A stretch of DNA of 64,000 bases, taken from Cyrtodaria siliqua. Lineage: Eukaryota; Mollusca; Bivalvia; Adapedonta; Hiatellidae. Below the pieces are notes generated by a model. That model was not told the DNA's origin. It saw only the letters and a list, made by a program, of their open reading frames with translations, and ran no database searches. The translations under genes and the position numbers were made by a program. Positions 24,534 through 36,000 of this stretch are shown in pieces (positions within the stretch are counted from its first letter, which is position 1; each line of letters starts with the position of its first letter). The stretch is from NCBI GenBank assembly GCA_037043455.1, contig JAWPHD010011474.1, forward strand, positions 1-64,000, written 5' to 3'.

Positions 24534-24727
24534 AGTAACTGAAAGCATTCGTTATTTGTTTACTCAACGAGCGCGTTTACAACAGTGTAACGAAATCGTT
24601 CGTTATTTTAACATGTTCGTTATTCCTGTTACTTCGTTACGTCATCGCTGAGAAATCTTACTAACAAAGGCTTTGTGTAATCGTTAAAAAGTGTAAAGAA
24701 ATGTAATGAGCCATAGGCGTTAGCAAC

Positions 24728-25618
24728 ATGGATGAAAACAAACGAAAACGGCGTCCGAAATTTTAGCAGGAAGAACTTGAAGTATTATTCGAAGAGGTAG
24801 GGGCTAGGAAACTTCTTTTATTTGGAAAATTTAGTGACTGTATCCCCAGAAAAAAAGTAAAAAGGTTGGGTGAAGTTACATGTAGAGTTAATGCAGTGTC
24901 AAAAGTAAATCGCTCTATGGACGAAATCCGAAGTAAATGGCAAGATTGGTCTGGTGTAGTTAAAAATAAAGCTTAAAAAATAAGACAAATCCAGCGTCAG
25001 ACAGGTGAAGGGCTTGACACACTTCCTGAACTTAGCATTCTTGAGGAAAATGTTGTTGCTATCTTAGGTGAAACTGCCATTTCTGGGATCAATGAAGGTT
25101 TCGATAGTATGGTTCCACTGACTTTTCCAAGCCCTAGAACAAATACCCCTGACTCTATTGTAGATTCACACAGCGTTTCAGAGGATACTTTCGATGACAT
25201 TGAGGATGACGTGGACGCTTCCTCGAGTGAAACCCATTACTTTGCTCAGTCATTTTTGGAACCATCGCCCTCTAGGCATGCCTCTAGTGGAAGACAACAA
25301 GATGGAACTTGTATTAATATCAACCCATATCCATCTCGGAAGACGGCCAATAAGCAGTCACACACGTCTGCATCGATAGAAAACGGAGAATTGAAGCTGA
25401 AAGTGATAGAAAAGAAAAGGCTTCATTTAGAACAAGAAAGATTAAGCATTGAGAAAGAGCGACTTGAAGTCGAGAAAGCAAGACTTGAGAAAGACGACAG
25501 GATAATCACACTACTAGAATGCCTCGTCAATCAACGCACGTGTGATAGAGATTACGATGATGAACTAGAGTTACAGCAACAACAGCAATTATTCAGCCCT
25601 AATTACACTATGTTATAA
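24728..25618 (+). pseudogene. Harbinger Myb/SANT-like DNA-binding protein, two in-frame stops
   Basis: Reading from the ATG at 24728 gives a basic start (MDENKRKRRPKF), a stop at 24764-24766, then a helix-turn-helix-like stretch (EELEVLFEEV, then MDEIRSKWQDWSGVV), a second stop at 24974-24976, and an open C-terminal part to 25618. The C-terminus has a Ser/Asp-rich middle and a strongly charged coiled-coil helix (RLHLEQERLSIEKERLEVEK). This is the layout of the accessory protein that in PIF/Harbinger elements helps the transposase enter the nucleus and bind the ends. Two stops make it a pseudogene. Confidence 0.85.
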
Positions 25619-25699
25619 GGTAAAACACACACGTAGATGTTCCTTCAAGTTCATATATACCTAACTTTTAGAAATGGCAAAACATTTTAAGAGACATTA

Positions 25700-25925
25700 C
25701 TCCAGCCGCGCAACACGAAAATGTATATTAAGGCATTTGCGACCAGTGTAGATCTATGTCAGCCTGCTTGTGGCGCGCCGTCTGATCAGGGTCCAAACTA
25801 TTCTCTATATAAGAATGCCAGAGGTTGCTCCGACCAAATGGCGAACAATGTGGACCTTAGTCGGACTGCGCGCCAAACACATATTGATCTGGATCCACAC
25901 TGGCCGCAAAGGCTTTAGGACGTCA
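25700..25925 (+). repeat. Dispersed repeat copy 1 (CGACCAGTGTAGATC type)
   Basis: Contains CATTTGCGACCAGTGTAGAT, CAGCCTGC, a CTGATCAGGGTCCA word, a central AGAATGCCAGAGG and a partly inverted second half ending GGCCGCAAAGGC. Two further diverged copies lie inside the same Harbinger element (27110-27265, 29810-29965). Confidence 0.75.
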
Positions 25926-26075
25926 TGGCACCTCGAGTCCGGAATTCATTGGTTTAAATCTCACCCGAGTCGAACTTTGCTTGGGATGAAGTCTTGAAGA
26001 AGGTTGATATGTTAAACAATCTGTACTTGTCGAATCAAGCTAAAATGTTTGAAATTTAAAATATATATTTTTCAG

Positions 26076-26640
26076 AGTACCAAATTGTCCTGTGATGACG
26101 TGCCAAACGAATTTCTGGGGATGATGTTCATGTTTGTACCACTGGAGGAAGTCCTCACCACAATTCCGAATGTATGTGTGCGCTGGCAATCAGTGTTAAA
26201 TTCAACATGGTTCTGGAAGCTGAACACACATTCTGCTATTTCTAAAACTGTTACTGATAGTGATGTTTCCATTACCATACAGCGTATGACTAAGCTAAAC
26301 TCATTAAAGCTGGACCTTAGTCTAATTGACTTGAACAATTGCAAGTTAGATAACCACTGCAGACTGAAAATGTTATGTTTATTTTGATATAACGGTCAAG
26401 TTCCATCATTGGTTTTAAGATTTATTAAACCTGTGCTAAAGAATTTGGATTATTTAGAGATTAGCTGTGTTCATTTCAAAACTTGCATGCCGTGAGAACA
26501 CTTATAGTCAAGAACGGACAACCACTGGATCCAAATGATTTCAGATATATGTTATCAAAGATGAATCACCTTTGCAACATCGACGTTGATTTAATTGGTT
26601 CAAAGGATGAATGGGCGGACATTGTGAACAGCAACTGAGG
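26076..26640 (+). pseudogene. F-box protein fragment
   Basis: An acceptor-like TTTTTCAG ends at 26075. The open frame to 26387 reads SCDDVPNEFLGMMFMFVPLE, EVLTTIPNVCVRWQSV, NSTWFWKLN, which is the F-box pattern (Pro-x-Glu-hydrophobic start, V-C-R-W-x-x-V middle, W-x-x-L end). After the stop the frame changes and an LRR-like tail can be read (NLDYLEISCVHF; PNDFRYMLSKMNHLCNIDVD) to a stop at about 26638. F-box proteins recruit targets to SCF ubiquitin ligases. This copy has lost its start and is frameshifted. It lies inside the Harbinger element. Confidence 0.75.
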
Positions 26641-27109
26641 CAAAAAATGTTTTCAACCGATGGAAGTCCATGTTTTTTGACAGAATAACTTTGTGCGTAA
26701 AAGTATTTTTTTTTTTTAAATTTCGACAATGAGCACAGAATAATGTTCTTGGAATCATCAGTAACGGGCCCACGTTGACAGCTAGTACTTCTTTCTGTGT
26801 GCATACAATTCTAGTTTCTTTTTAACTGTGACAATACAAACATAAGAATGTTCTTGTAACAGGTTCATGTTTACACTTTTGCGCGTAATGTTAATACTCG
26901 ATTTAATTTCGATGATACGAACATAAGAATGTTCTAACTTTTAATTAACAGGTCAATATTTAACTGAATTGCTTTGTGCTTAGTTTAATTTATGAGAACA
27001 CACACATTCTCTTAATTAACAGGCCATCTTTTAAAGATATTTCATTTTAACACAGACGTACGATGGTCACAGATGGCAATTTCTTGTTCGTTTGGTCACT
27101 TTTATAATT

Positions 27110-27265
27110 GAGCCTCGCTACGCGAACGTCTTTGGTCTTTGGTCTTTGCAACCAATCGCGCAGTCTATCAGGGTTCCCACTGTTTGCTTAAGAATGCCAG
27201 AGGCCATTTTGACCTAATGGCAAACAGTGTGGACCTGGTCAGACTGTGCGGTTGCGCGAATGACA
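27110..27265 (+). repeat. Dispersed repeat copy 2
   Basis: GCGCAGTCTATCAGGGTTCC, AAGAATGCCAGAGGCC and GGACCTGGTCAGACTGTGCG match the copy at 25700-25925 in order, with a shorter 5' part. Confidence 0.7.
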
Positions 27266-27499
27266 TAAGATACGTTGATGATTTGGTTACGCGTAACATC
27301 TTCAGCGTTATGACCCTGATGGTTAACCATATACGTTTAGCGTGCGTAGCTTGGATTGAGGATTGATTAAGTCTCAACTAATTTCATTTTTTCTTTGTTT
27401 TTACCTATATCATGGTATGATAAAACAGTGATTAAAGGTTAATTTCTAGTAGATAGTACTTTTTTATTTTTGTTTTGCTATTAGTCTATATTGTGTATG

Positions 27500-27536
27500 T
27501 CTGTCTGTCTGTCTGTCCGTTTGCTTCAGCAGATAA
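27500..27536. repeat. CTGT microsatellite
   Basis: Short run of GTCTGTCTGTCTGTC at about 27500-27520. Confidence 0.8.
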
Positions 27537-27589
27537 AGCGGAGACAATGTTGTGAACAATTATAAGCGCTTGATTTTCAATCTTATGGG

Positions 27590-28050
27590 CGCCGTTTTAC
27601 TATAAAATTACCAAAATGTGATATCACATATTCAAACTGGTGATATAATCCATTCATTCATATATGTAATATCAGATATTCAAAAGCTTGATATCCAAAA
27701 TTTTAATATGTGATATACACAATTAATTTGTTAAGGTGATATCCTATCTTCAAATTGTAGATATCACACATTCATATACGCTTTCAAATGATGGATATCC
27801 AGTATTCAATCTGAATGTTCTATCTAGTAATCATTATTGTGTTATCCAGTATTCGAAGAGGTGATATCCACTTTTCAATTGGTGATATTACTAATTCATT
27901 ACGAATACTTGATATCCAATATTTTGAATATGTGATATCACATATTGTAGCTGAAAGCCGGATATCAAGTATTGGAAAGCTTCATATGAAGTATTTGAAC
28001 TAGAGATATCGCATATTCAAATCTTGTATATCTAATATTCGTATTGAAAG
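27590..28050 (+). repeat. Degenerate GATATC-rich array
   Basis: About fifteen imperfect copies of GATATCACATATTCAAA and GATATCCAATATTC, roughly 30 bp apart. A short tRNA-like remnant (GATCGTGGGTTCGGATC, B-box-like) follows at about 28066-28085. No gene. Confidence 0.7.
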
Positions 28051-28678
28051 CGTGGTATACAATCTTGAGATCGTGGGTTCGGATCTCGCCAGAAGTGTAA
28101 TTATTTACAACAGTCCTCAGTAAGACGGAAATACTGATTTCTAATGCAAGATTTTAAAACTAGTTTGCCAATCGACGTAAATTATAATTAAATAAGTGCA
28201 AATTGTGCCAGATTAAGAGGTACTTTACAAAAATACCGTTATTCGAAATCTCCGTCAGTAAACAATGAAAGTTAGGTTGCAAAGAACAAGAAATATTTTA
28301 CAAAACGTGGATTTTTATACGTCAAACTATGTTTTAGCTGACACTATTTTTTACTTTTGATAATTAACTACACCTTAAGGGGTCTTATTTTAAGAGTTGT
28401 AATACAATTAAAAGAAGTTCAATACCAGAGTACATATTCACGTGCCTAGTTTTGACGTATCTAGTTGTCCGCTTAATCAATCTAAGAATGACTTTATAAG
28501 TAAACTTAATGGCAATGCCTTGGTATTACCAATACAGATGTATACATTGGACATAATTGATAACATCCATTTTCATGTTGAGTTAGATCATAATCTAATT
28601 TTACAAATATGTCTATAAAAATTAATGACGGTTGGAATTTCACACATGTAAGTTATATGTTTCTAAATGTTGAATTGA
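28051..28678. other. Harbinger interior, unassigned
   Basis: AT-rich sequence between the GATATC array and the 3' end of the nuclease pseudogene. Nothing recognised. Confidence 0.4.
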
Positions 28679-29566
28679 TTAGTTCAGATCTTGTTTGACG
28701 CCTATCTTGTGTTGTTCGCCATCGCTGTCTGATTCCGATTCATCATCATCTATTATGAGACAGCGAAATCGCATTTTCCATATGCCATAGGTTCTTGGTT
28801 CTTTCAATTGTGCATCGGGCGCTTTTATGCGCAGTTTTGTAGCGACGCTCTGCTGCATTGTAGCGACGCTCTGCTGCATCACGGGGGTTATTTATAGGGG
28901 TTAGAAGCCAACGTTTCAATGGATAGGCGCTGTCTCCAAAAAGCGAGCCATCTTGTATTTGCCCTGATTCAAACATATATACATTTGACAGTTGGAAAGT
29001 ATAAAGGCATCATGGGTTGAACCCAGCCACCGGACTACTAAGTTTAAGAAAATGTTGTTTGAATCACAAATGCCCTGCACGTTTATTGCATGATAACCTT
29101 TTCTCGTGACGTACACATGTTCGTCCTCATGTGGCGGTTTGACAGGAAACAAAGTACCATCGACCACGCCTAAAACTTTAGGAAAATTGGATATTTGATA
29201 AAATCCTTGTTTAATAATTTGCTGACTCCTATCATCCAGTGAAAAGTTGATATGAGCATTCAGCCTTCGCGTGAGATAACATGTAACGTCACGAACACAG
29301 CGTGAAACTGTCATCAGACTCAAATCATGACTATCTGCTAATACAGACTGGAAACTACCAGTGGCGTAGTACCTTAAGGCGATTGCGACTTGAAGAGATA
29401 CCGGAAGTGCGTTGTTTCTTCTTGTCGGATGACGCAAGTCATCTTCAATTTCTCGGCATATGTCAAAAATGGAGTTTCTGTCCATTCTGTACTTTTAAAT
29501 TAGCATGGTTTCATCCATGAAATCTAATGGATTTTGTCTGTCCCGCAACACTGGTGGAACGTTCAT
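28679..29566 (-). pseudogene. HARBI1-like DDE nuclease, frameshifted
   Basis: Read on the minus strand from the Met at 29566 (MNVPPVLRDRQNPLDFMDET). There is one in-frame stop (29495-29497), then a long open part from 29485 with helix-turn-helix features (SLQVAIALRYYATGSFQSVL, SLMTVSRCVRDV). The DDE core follows: first Asp in LGVVDGTLFP, second in RWLGSTHDAFIL. The third acidic residue is carried in the next frame (GDSAYPLKRWLLTP, then CTIERT), with a 21-bp tandem duplication (AAERRYN repeated). A further frameshift leads to GIWKMRFRCL and an acidic tail ending at 28679. These nucleases cut and paste Harbinger elements; this one cannot be made intact. Confidence 0.88.
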
Positions 29567-29809
29567 TCGACGCCGACGTTGTCTGTCTGCTAACAATAAG
29601 ACAGTTATATCATGTAAGATGTAATCGCAAAAATGGCAGAGTGAATTGAACAGACAACAAAGTTCTACTAAAGTTAACAGTTTTCATCTTTATATGCCTA
29701 TTACTTGAGCCCATGTTTAGAATGAAAATGAGCATAGAATTTAAAACGTGCTGATACTTGCGCCGTTTTATTCATCGATATTTGGAATAATTTCAAGGCA
29801 GAAACTAAT

Positions 29810-29965
29810 TGAGCCGCGTCACGCGTAAATGTGTCTTAAGACATTTACGACCAGTATGGACCCAGCTCAGCCAGTTGCTCGTGATGCGCAGTCTATCTGG
29901 GTCCACCATGTTCGCTATAAAAATACAAAAAGTGACGCACTGGTTGCAAAGGCCCTAAGAGACAG
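29810..29965 (+). repeat. Dispersed repeat copy 3
   Basis: GAGCCGCGTCACGCGTAAAT, ACATTTACGACCAGTATGGA and GCGCAGTCTATCTGGGTCCA match the 25700 and 27110 copies. Confidence 0.7.
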
Positions 29966-30370
29966 TTTCGCAGCTTATTTGATATTTAAAATTTTATTGC
30001 AAGTGACTGGTACAACAATAAATCAAAATTATGTCATGAACTATTACACTTTTTTGCGTAATTGTATGTTTTAATATGTACGAGACAACATTAATTTCCA
30101 CTATCCACAATATGATTATTTTTCTATGCAAGACACCACAGTTCTGTGTAAGAAACGTAAGAAAAGAAGATATTGAAAACTACTAACAATTTTTACATGA
30201 AGGAAATCTGTGAACCTATTTAAAATTTGCCAACGAATGGATAACGACTGCCTCCTAGTTGTCGTTGCACAACGAGGCTCTCGTTAAATATTCAGAAATA
30301 ACGAATGCTTCAGGTTAACGAAAAAAATACGAACGATAGTTTAACGAATGCTTAACGATTGTCGTAAGGC
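29966..30370. other. Right subterminal region of the Harbinger element
   Basis: Repeated AACGAATGCTT and AACGAACG-like words between 30280 and 30370 mirror CGTTCGTTA words in the left subterminal region (24540-24640). They are plausible binding sites for the element's own proteins. Confidence 0.55.
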
Positions 30371-30572
30371 TAACGAATGCTTTCAGTTACTCATACTATA
30401 AAAGCAGAAACGAATATGTCGTACGGAACTGTATAAAATTGGGCTCCTGCATTTTTTGATCGAAGAGTTTATTCTTCTTGGCAATTAAGCAGCATTTTAA
30501 ACTATTGTGAATGTCAAAGTAGGCCCTAGCGTTGATATCCAGTCTTGAACAGACAGGATTTTAGGCGCATCG

Positions 30573-30770
30573 TTGGCTTTTAACACGAGGGAAGCTTACA
30601 ATATAGGAATTAAATCATTTTACACATTTCGGGTTAATATGATCTGGCCTCCAAGCATACAGGAAGTAGTTGATTTCATCGCGCATTTATCTCTTAAAGC
30701 TCCGCAACAGCTCGTTCATATGTGTCGGACATTAGTTTCAAATGTAAACGTTTGCATTTATCAGATGTAA
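30573..30770 (+). pseudogene. Tyrosine-recombinase N-terminal domain fragment (DIRS/Crypton-like)
   Basis: The 65-residue frame contains AFNTREAYNIGIKSFYTFRV and WPPSIQEVVDFIAHLSLKAP, the pattern of the core-binding (SAM-like) domain of YR-transposon recombinases (N-T-x-x-A-Y ... F ... P ... V-x-x-F-I-A-x-L). The catalytic R-H-R-Y half is absent. A relic; the class assignment is from pattern only. Confidence 0.55.
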
Positions 30771-30889
30771 CAAATCATTTCGACGTTAAATATATAAAAA
30801 ATAATAATAATAATAATAAAGCAAAAATGTTGACATGAGTCGGCTTGATAAGAGGGTCGATCCTAGGCTCCCCGTTACTCTGACGATTT

Positions 30890-31300
30890 TAATACAAAAT
30901 CTCCTTATATCTGAGACAAAATATTCCTATAACTGGGGACACTTTCCTCTAGAATTGGGATATAATTGAGAATTACAGTCTATGACATTTCTGAGCCAAA
31001 TCTACCTATATTTAAGAACAAATATCCTTACAATTGAGTTCAAATGTCCCTATAATTGAGACTAAATCTTCCTATAATTCCTATAATTGGGAATATTTTT
31101 CACTATAATTGAGACCAAGTCTTCCTATAATTGGAAACAAATATAAGACTCCCGTTGTTTGCCAATTTGCAAGCTCCCTATGTTAGACACAATCTCCCTG
31201 CAAGTAGAAGAAATACCAATACTTATGAAACCAAAAAGCTCTATAATTGAGACCAAATATCAATATGCTGCAGACCAAATCTCCCTATACCCGAGACATG
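30890..31300 (+). repeat. Degenerate CTATAATTGGGACCAAATCT array
   Basis: Second block of the short repeat listed at 22080-22560; for example TCCCTATAATTGAGACTAAA and CACTATAATTGAGACCAAGT. Confidence 0.7.
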
Positions 31301-31404
31301 GAAGACATGTGGATTTGACAAAGTAAACTTCGAAGAGTCCGCATGGGGATGCAAAGCGCACCCAGTCACGGTATACACATTTAATTTTATTTACACACAT
31401 CTGG

Positions 31405-31565
31405 CATTTCTAGGCCTTCCGCAACACTCGATGAACTCCTAGGCCTACCGCAACCTTGGATGAACTCCTCGGCCTACCGCAGCACTGTACCAACCCATAG
31501 ACCTTCCGCAGCCCTGGACGAACTCCTAGGACTACTGCAGCCCTGGATGATCTCTTAGTCTTAAT
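31405..31565. repeat. Five diverged 33-bp units
   Basis: Units of the form CTAGGCCTACCGCAACCTTG plus GATGAACTC, repeated with changes. The period is a multiple of three, so a short minus-strand frame stays open. No evidence it is a gene. Confidence 0.65.
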
Positions 31566-31637
31566 ATATTCAAATAATTCTCGAATAGGTTTTACGCAAA
31601 CGTAATCATGCACTCAAGTCAATAAACATTGATTCAG

Positions 31638-31690
31638 AAGCCAAGAAATCCAACGCAGCCGCGGTCTTGGATCTAAAGACAGAAGCTGGG
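31638..31690 (+). CDS. XRCC6: Ku70 (upstream copy), probable penultimate exon
   Basis: Bounded by acceptor GATTCAG and donor GTAGGT. In the frame that matches the next exon it reads AKKSNAAAVLDLKTEAG and ends in phase 0, exactly the phase in which the SAP exon at 32802 starts. It would encode the poorly conserved linker before SAP. Support is splice phase and position, not sequence conservation, so this is a moderate call. Confidence 0.6.
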
Positions 31691-31799
31691 GTAGGTTTCT
31701 TGTCTTGCTTTAAGGCTGAATCACACTTTTTCTTTTTTTTTTGGTAAAACTCATTGTAACACGGGTTTTATTTTAAGCTTACACGATAAAAAGGCTATT

Positions 31800-32025
31800 C
31801 GCATCATCTGGTTGGAGTTGGGGTTAAGCTATAATAATTGAAAATTAGCAGGGCGTATACATGACACTTTCTGGGATCGCCTTGTTGGAGTTGGGGTTAA
31901 GCTATAATGATCGAAAATTAGCAGAGTTTATGGCATGGCATATCCTCTGATCTCTTCGTTAGAGTTGCAGTTAAGCTTTATACTGATCGAAAATCAGCAG
32001 TGCTTATGGCATGATATATCCGCTA
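31800..32025 (+). repeat. Three tandem units of about 70 bp
   Basis: TTGGAGTTGGGGTTAAGCTA followed by GATCGAAAATTAGCAG recurs at about 31811, 31883 and 31949 (the last diverged). Lies in the intron of the upstream Ku70 copy. Confidence 0.7.
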
Positions 32026-32801
32026 ACGTTCGTCCATCTATGAGCTTTATTAGTGTTCACTTCGCGTACAAATCTACTTGGTGAACTTCAGTAAACTCCA
32101 AGATGGCTGCCACGTCTAAACAAAAACGTAAAACAAGTGTTCATTAATCCATCAGAAGTTTACATGTTTGTTAAAATAGACTTGTATAGTTAAGGAGTAT
32201 GTTCCCTTTTATTATTAATATTTTTATATCAAACTTCCAGTTTAATATATTTACACATTTATCTAGGCTGTGCTACCCTTGAATTATAAATACATACTTT
32301 ATAACTATGTGAATTAGTCATGACCTTGAGTATCACATCAGCTGAGTAAGCTTTTATCCAGTTTGTATTTATTATTCAAGTATAGCACCATCTAGATAAA
32401 TGTGTTAACATGTTAAGCTGTAAGTAACATGTAAAAATATTCAGGTTTATTTGAGTTCTTGTTTTTTTCTTTTGTTAATGCACTTTCAAAAGGATTCTAC
32501 AAAAGGGGACATAACCCTTAAATCGTGTGCTTGCTGCCTCTCCAAAAAATGTCATTGAATCTCCATGAAATTTCAGAAAAAAACATTTAACTGAAATTCA
32601 GTTTCCTGCGAAATGCAAAATGGCTTCCATTGCGAAAAGAAGACAAGCTAGATATCCCTGTTTTGTTTTGTTAAAAACTGGTATAATATCAGTATAAACA
32701 CATACTTGTGACACATATGTAAATACGTATGTGCCTATCAACCATATAATCGAACAACGATGCTTTATTAAACGTTTTATTCTTGCCTTGTCTATTTCCA
32801 G

Positions 32802-32924
32802 CTTGGAAAGCTGACTGTACCCGTGCTGAAGGAGAAAATCAAGCAAGAAGGAATAGCGTGTACCGGATCGAAAAAGGCCGACCTCATCGACGCTATATGG
32901 GCACATTATGAAGTGGGCATTTAG
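32802..32924 (+). CDS. XRCC6: Ku70 (upstream copy), terminal exon with SAP domain
   Basis: After acceptor TCTATTTCCAG the frame reads LGKLTVPVLKEKIKQEG, then CTGSKKADLIDAIWAHYEVGI and a TAG stop. This is the C-terminal SAP domain of Ku70 (human counterpart begins LGKFTVPMLKEA). SAP is a two-helix DNA-binding module that helps the Ku70/Ku80 ring hold broken DNA ends in non-homologous end joining. The expected leucine and basic positions are present. An AATAAA follows at 33060-33065. The odd point is its position: 5.5 kb upstream of exons that encode the N-terminal half of Ku70, so it must end a different, upstream copy or be misplaced. Confidence 0.92.
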   Translation, partial: LGKLTVPVLKEKIKQEGIACTGSKKADLIDAIWAHYEVGI

Positions 32925-33059
32925 GCACTTCGTGTTTATCTGTGCCGAGCTGACAGATTGCTTTTGTAGTTATCATGTTAATTTTGCTATGTTTATGGTA
33001 TAGGAAAGTGTTAACCTAAAGCATCCTCAAACTGCAATACAAACCACAAAGTGAAAGAC

Positions 33060-33065
33060 AATAAA
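33060..33065 (+). terminator. Polyadenylation signal of the upstream Ku70 copy
   Basis: AATAAA 136 bp after the stop codon. It lies on the first bases of the 56-bp minisatellite. Confidence 0.65.
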
Positions 33066-36000
33066 TTCACTCAGACATCATAAGTTTGTTCATGAACATG
33101 GTGCCTGGGGAGAATGTGAAATTCACTCAGACATCATAAGTTTATTCATGAACATGGGGCCCGGGGAGAATGTGAAATTCACTCAGACATCATCTGTTTG
33201 TTCATGAACTTGGGCCTTGGGGGAGAATGTGAAATTCACTCAGACATCATAAGTTTGTTCATGAACATGGGGCCCGGGAGAGAATGTGAAATTCACTCAG
33301 ACGTCATAAGTTTGTTCGTGAACATGGGGCCAGGGAGAATGTGAAATTCACTCAGACATCATAAGTTTGTTCATGAACATTGGGCCTGGGAAGAATGTGA
33401 AATTCACTCAGATATCATAAGTTTGTTCATGAACATGGGGCCTGGGGAGAATGTGAAATTCACTCAGACATCATAAGTTTGTTCATGAACATGGGGCCCG
33501 GGGAGAATGTGAAATTCACTCAGACATCATCTGTTTGTTCATGAACATGGGGCCCGGGTAAAATGTGAAATTCACCCAGACATCATAAGTTTGTTCATGA
33601 ACATGGCGCCCGGGGGAGAATGTGAAATTCACTCAGATATCATAAGTTTGTTCATGAACATGGGGCCCCGGGAGAATGTGAAATTCACTCAGACATCGCA
33701 AGTTTGTCCATGAACATGGGGCCTAGGGAGAATGTGAAATTCACTCAGACATCAAAAGTTTGTTCATGAACATGGGGCCTGGGGAGAATGTGAAATTCAC
33801 TCAGACATCATCTGTTTGTTCATGAACATGGGGCCCCGGGGAGAATGTGAAATTCACTCAGATATTTTAAGTTTGTTCATGAACATGGGGCCTGGGGAGA
33901 ATGTGAAATTCACTCAGACATCATAAGTTTGTTCATGAACATGGGGCCCGGTGTGAATGTGAAATTCACTCAGACATCATAAGTTTGTTCATGAACATGG
34001 GGCCCCGGGGAGAATGTGAAATTCACTCAGACATATAAGTTTGTTTATGAACATGGCGCCCGGGGGAGAATATGAAATTCACTCAGATATCATAAGTCTG
34101 TTCATGAACATGGGTTCCGGGGAGAATGTGAAATTCACTCAGACATCGTAAGTTTGTTCATGAACATGGGGCCCGGGGAGAATGTGGAATTCACTCAGAT
34201 GTCATCTGTTTGTTCATGAACATGGAGCCCGGGGAGAATGTGAAATTCACTCGGACATCATAAGTTTGTTCATGAACATGGGGCCCGGGGAGAATGTGAA
34301 ATTCACTCAGACATCATAAGTTTGTCCATGAACATGAGGCCTGGGGAGAATGAGAAATTCACTCCGACATCATAAGTTTGTTCATGAACATGGGGCCCGG
34401 GGAAATGTGAAATTCACCCAGACATCATAAGTTTGTTCATGAACATGGCGCCCGGTGGAGAATGTGAAATTCACTCAGATATCATAACTTTGTTCATGAA
34501 CAAGGGGCCCCAGGAGAATGTGAAATTCACTCAGACATTGCAAGTTTGTTCATGAACATGGGGCCTGGGGAGAATGTGAAATTCACTCAGACATCATCTG
34601 TTTGTTCATGAACATGGGGCCCGGGGAGAATGTGAAATTCACTCAGACATCATAAGTTTGTTCATGAACATGGGGCCGGGGGAGAATGTGAAATTCACTC
34701 AGACATGATAAGTTTGTTCATGAACATGGGGCCCGGGGAGAATGTGAAATTCACTCAGACATGATAAGTTTGTTCATGAACATGGCGCCCGGGGGAGAAT
34801 GTGAAATTCACTCAGATGTCATAAGTTTGTTCATGAACATGGGGCCCGGGGAGAATGTGAAATTCACTCAGACATCGTAAGTTTGTTCATGAACATGGGG
34901 CCTGGGGAGTATGTGAAATTCACTCAGACATCATAAGTTTGTTCATGAACATGGGGCCTGGGGAGAATGTGAAATTCACTCAGACATCATAAGTTTGTTC
35001 ATGAACATGGTGCCTGGGGAGAATGTGAAATTCACTCAGACATCATAAGTTTGTTCATGAATATGTGGCCCGGGAGAGAATGTGAAATTCACTCAGACAT
35101 CATAAGTTTGTTCATGAACATGGGGCCCGGGGAGAATGTGAAATTCACTCAAACATCATAAGTTTGTTCATGAACATGGGGCCCCGGGCAGAATGTATCA
35201 TTCACTCAGATATTATAAGTTTGTTCATGAACATGGGGCCTGGGGAGTATGTGAAATTCACTCAGACATCATAAGTTTGTTCATGAACATGGGGCCCGGA
35301 GAGAATGCGAAATTCACTCAGACATCATAAGTTTGTTCATGAACATGGTGCCTGGGGAGAATGTGAAATTCACTCAGACATCATAAGTTTGTTCATGAAT
35401 ATGTGGCCCGGGAGAGAATGTGAAATTCACTCAGACATCATAAGTTTGTTCATGAACATGGGGCCCGGGGAGAATGTGAAATTCACTCAAACATCATAAG
35501 TTTGTTCATGAACATGGGGCCCCGGGCAGAATGTATCATTCACTCAGATATTATAAGTTTGTTCATGAACATGGGGCCTGGGGAGAATGTGAAATTCACT
35601 CAGACATCATAAATTTGTTCATGAACATGGGGCCCGGGGAGAATGTGAAATTCACTCAGACATCATAAGTTTGTTCATGAACATGGCGCCCGAGGGAGAA
35701 TGTGAAATTCACTCAGATATCATAAGTTTGTTCATGAACATGGGGCCCGGGGAGAATGTGAAATTCACTCAGACATCGTACGTTTGTTCATGAACATGGG
35801 GCCTGGGGAGAATGTGAAATTCACTCAGACATCATAAGTTTGTTCATGAACATGGGGCCTGGGGAGAATGTGAAATTCACTCAGACATCATCTGTTTGTT
35901 CATGAACATGGGGCCCGGGGAGAATGTGAAATTCACTCAGACATCATAAGTTTGTTCATGAACATGGGGCCTGGGGAGTATGTGAAATTCACTCAGACAT

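Larger units (their letters stand above)
24534..30391. mobile_element. PIF/Harbinger-type DNA transposon, inactive
   Basis: Terminal inverted repeats of 21 bp: the left end starts AGTAACTGAAAGCATTCGTT (24534-24554) and the right end 30371-30391 is its exact inverse. Flanks are TTA on the left and TCA on the right if the first base of the TIR is excluded, a near match to the 3-bp TTA/TAA target typical of the superfamily. Subterminal regions are rich in CGTTCGTTA or its inverse. It holds the two genes expected of this superfamily, a Myb/SANT-like DNA-binding protein (plus) and a HARBI1-like nuclease (minus), both disabled, with an F-box fragment and three copies of another repeat between them. 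Confidence 0.88.
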
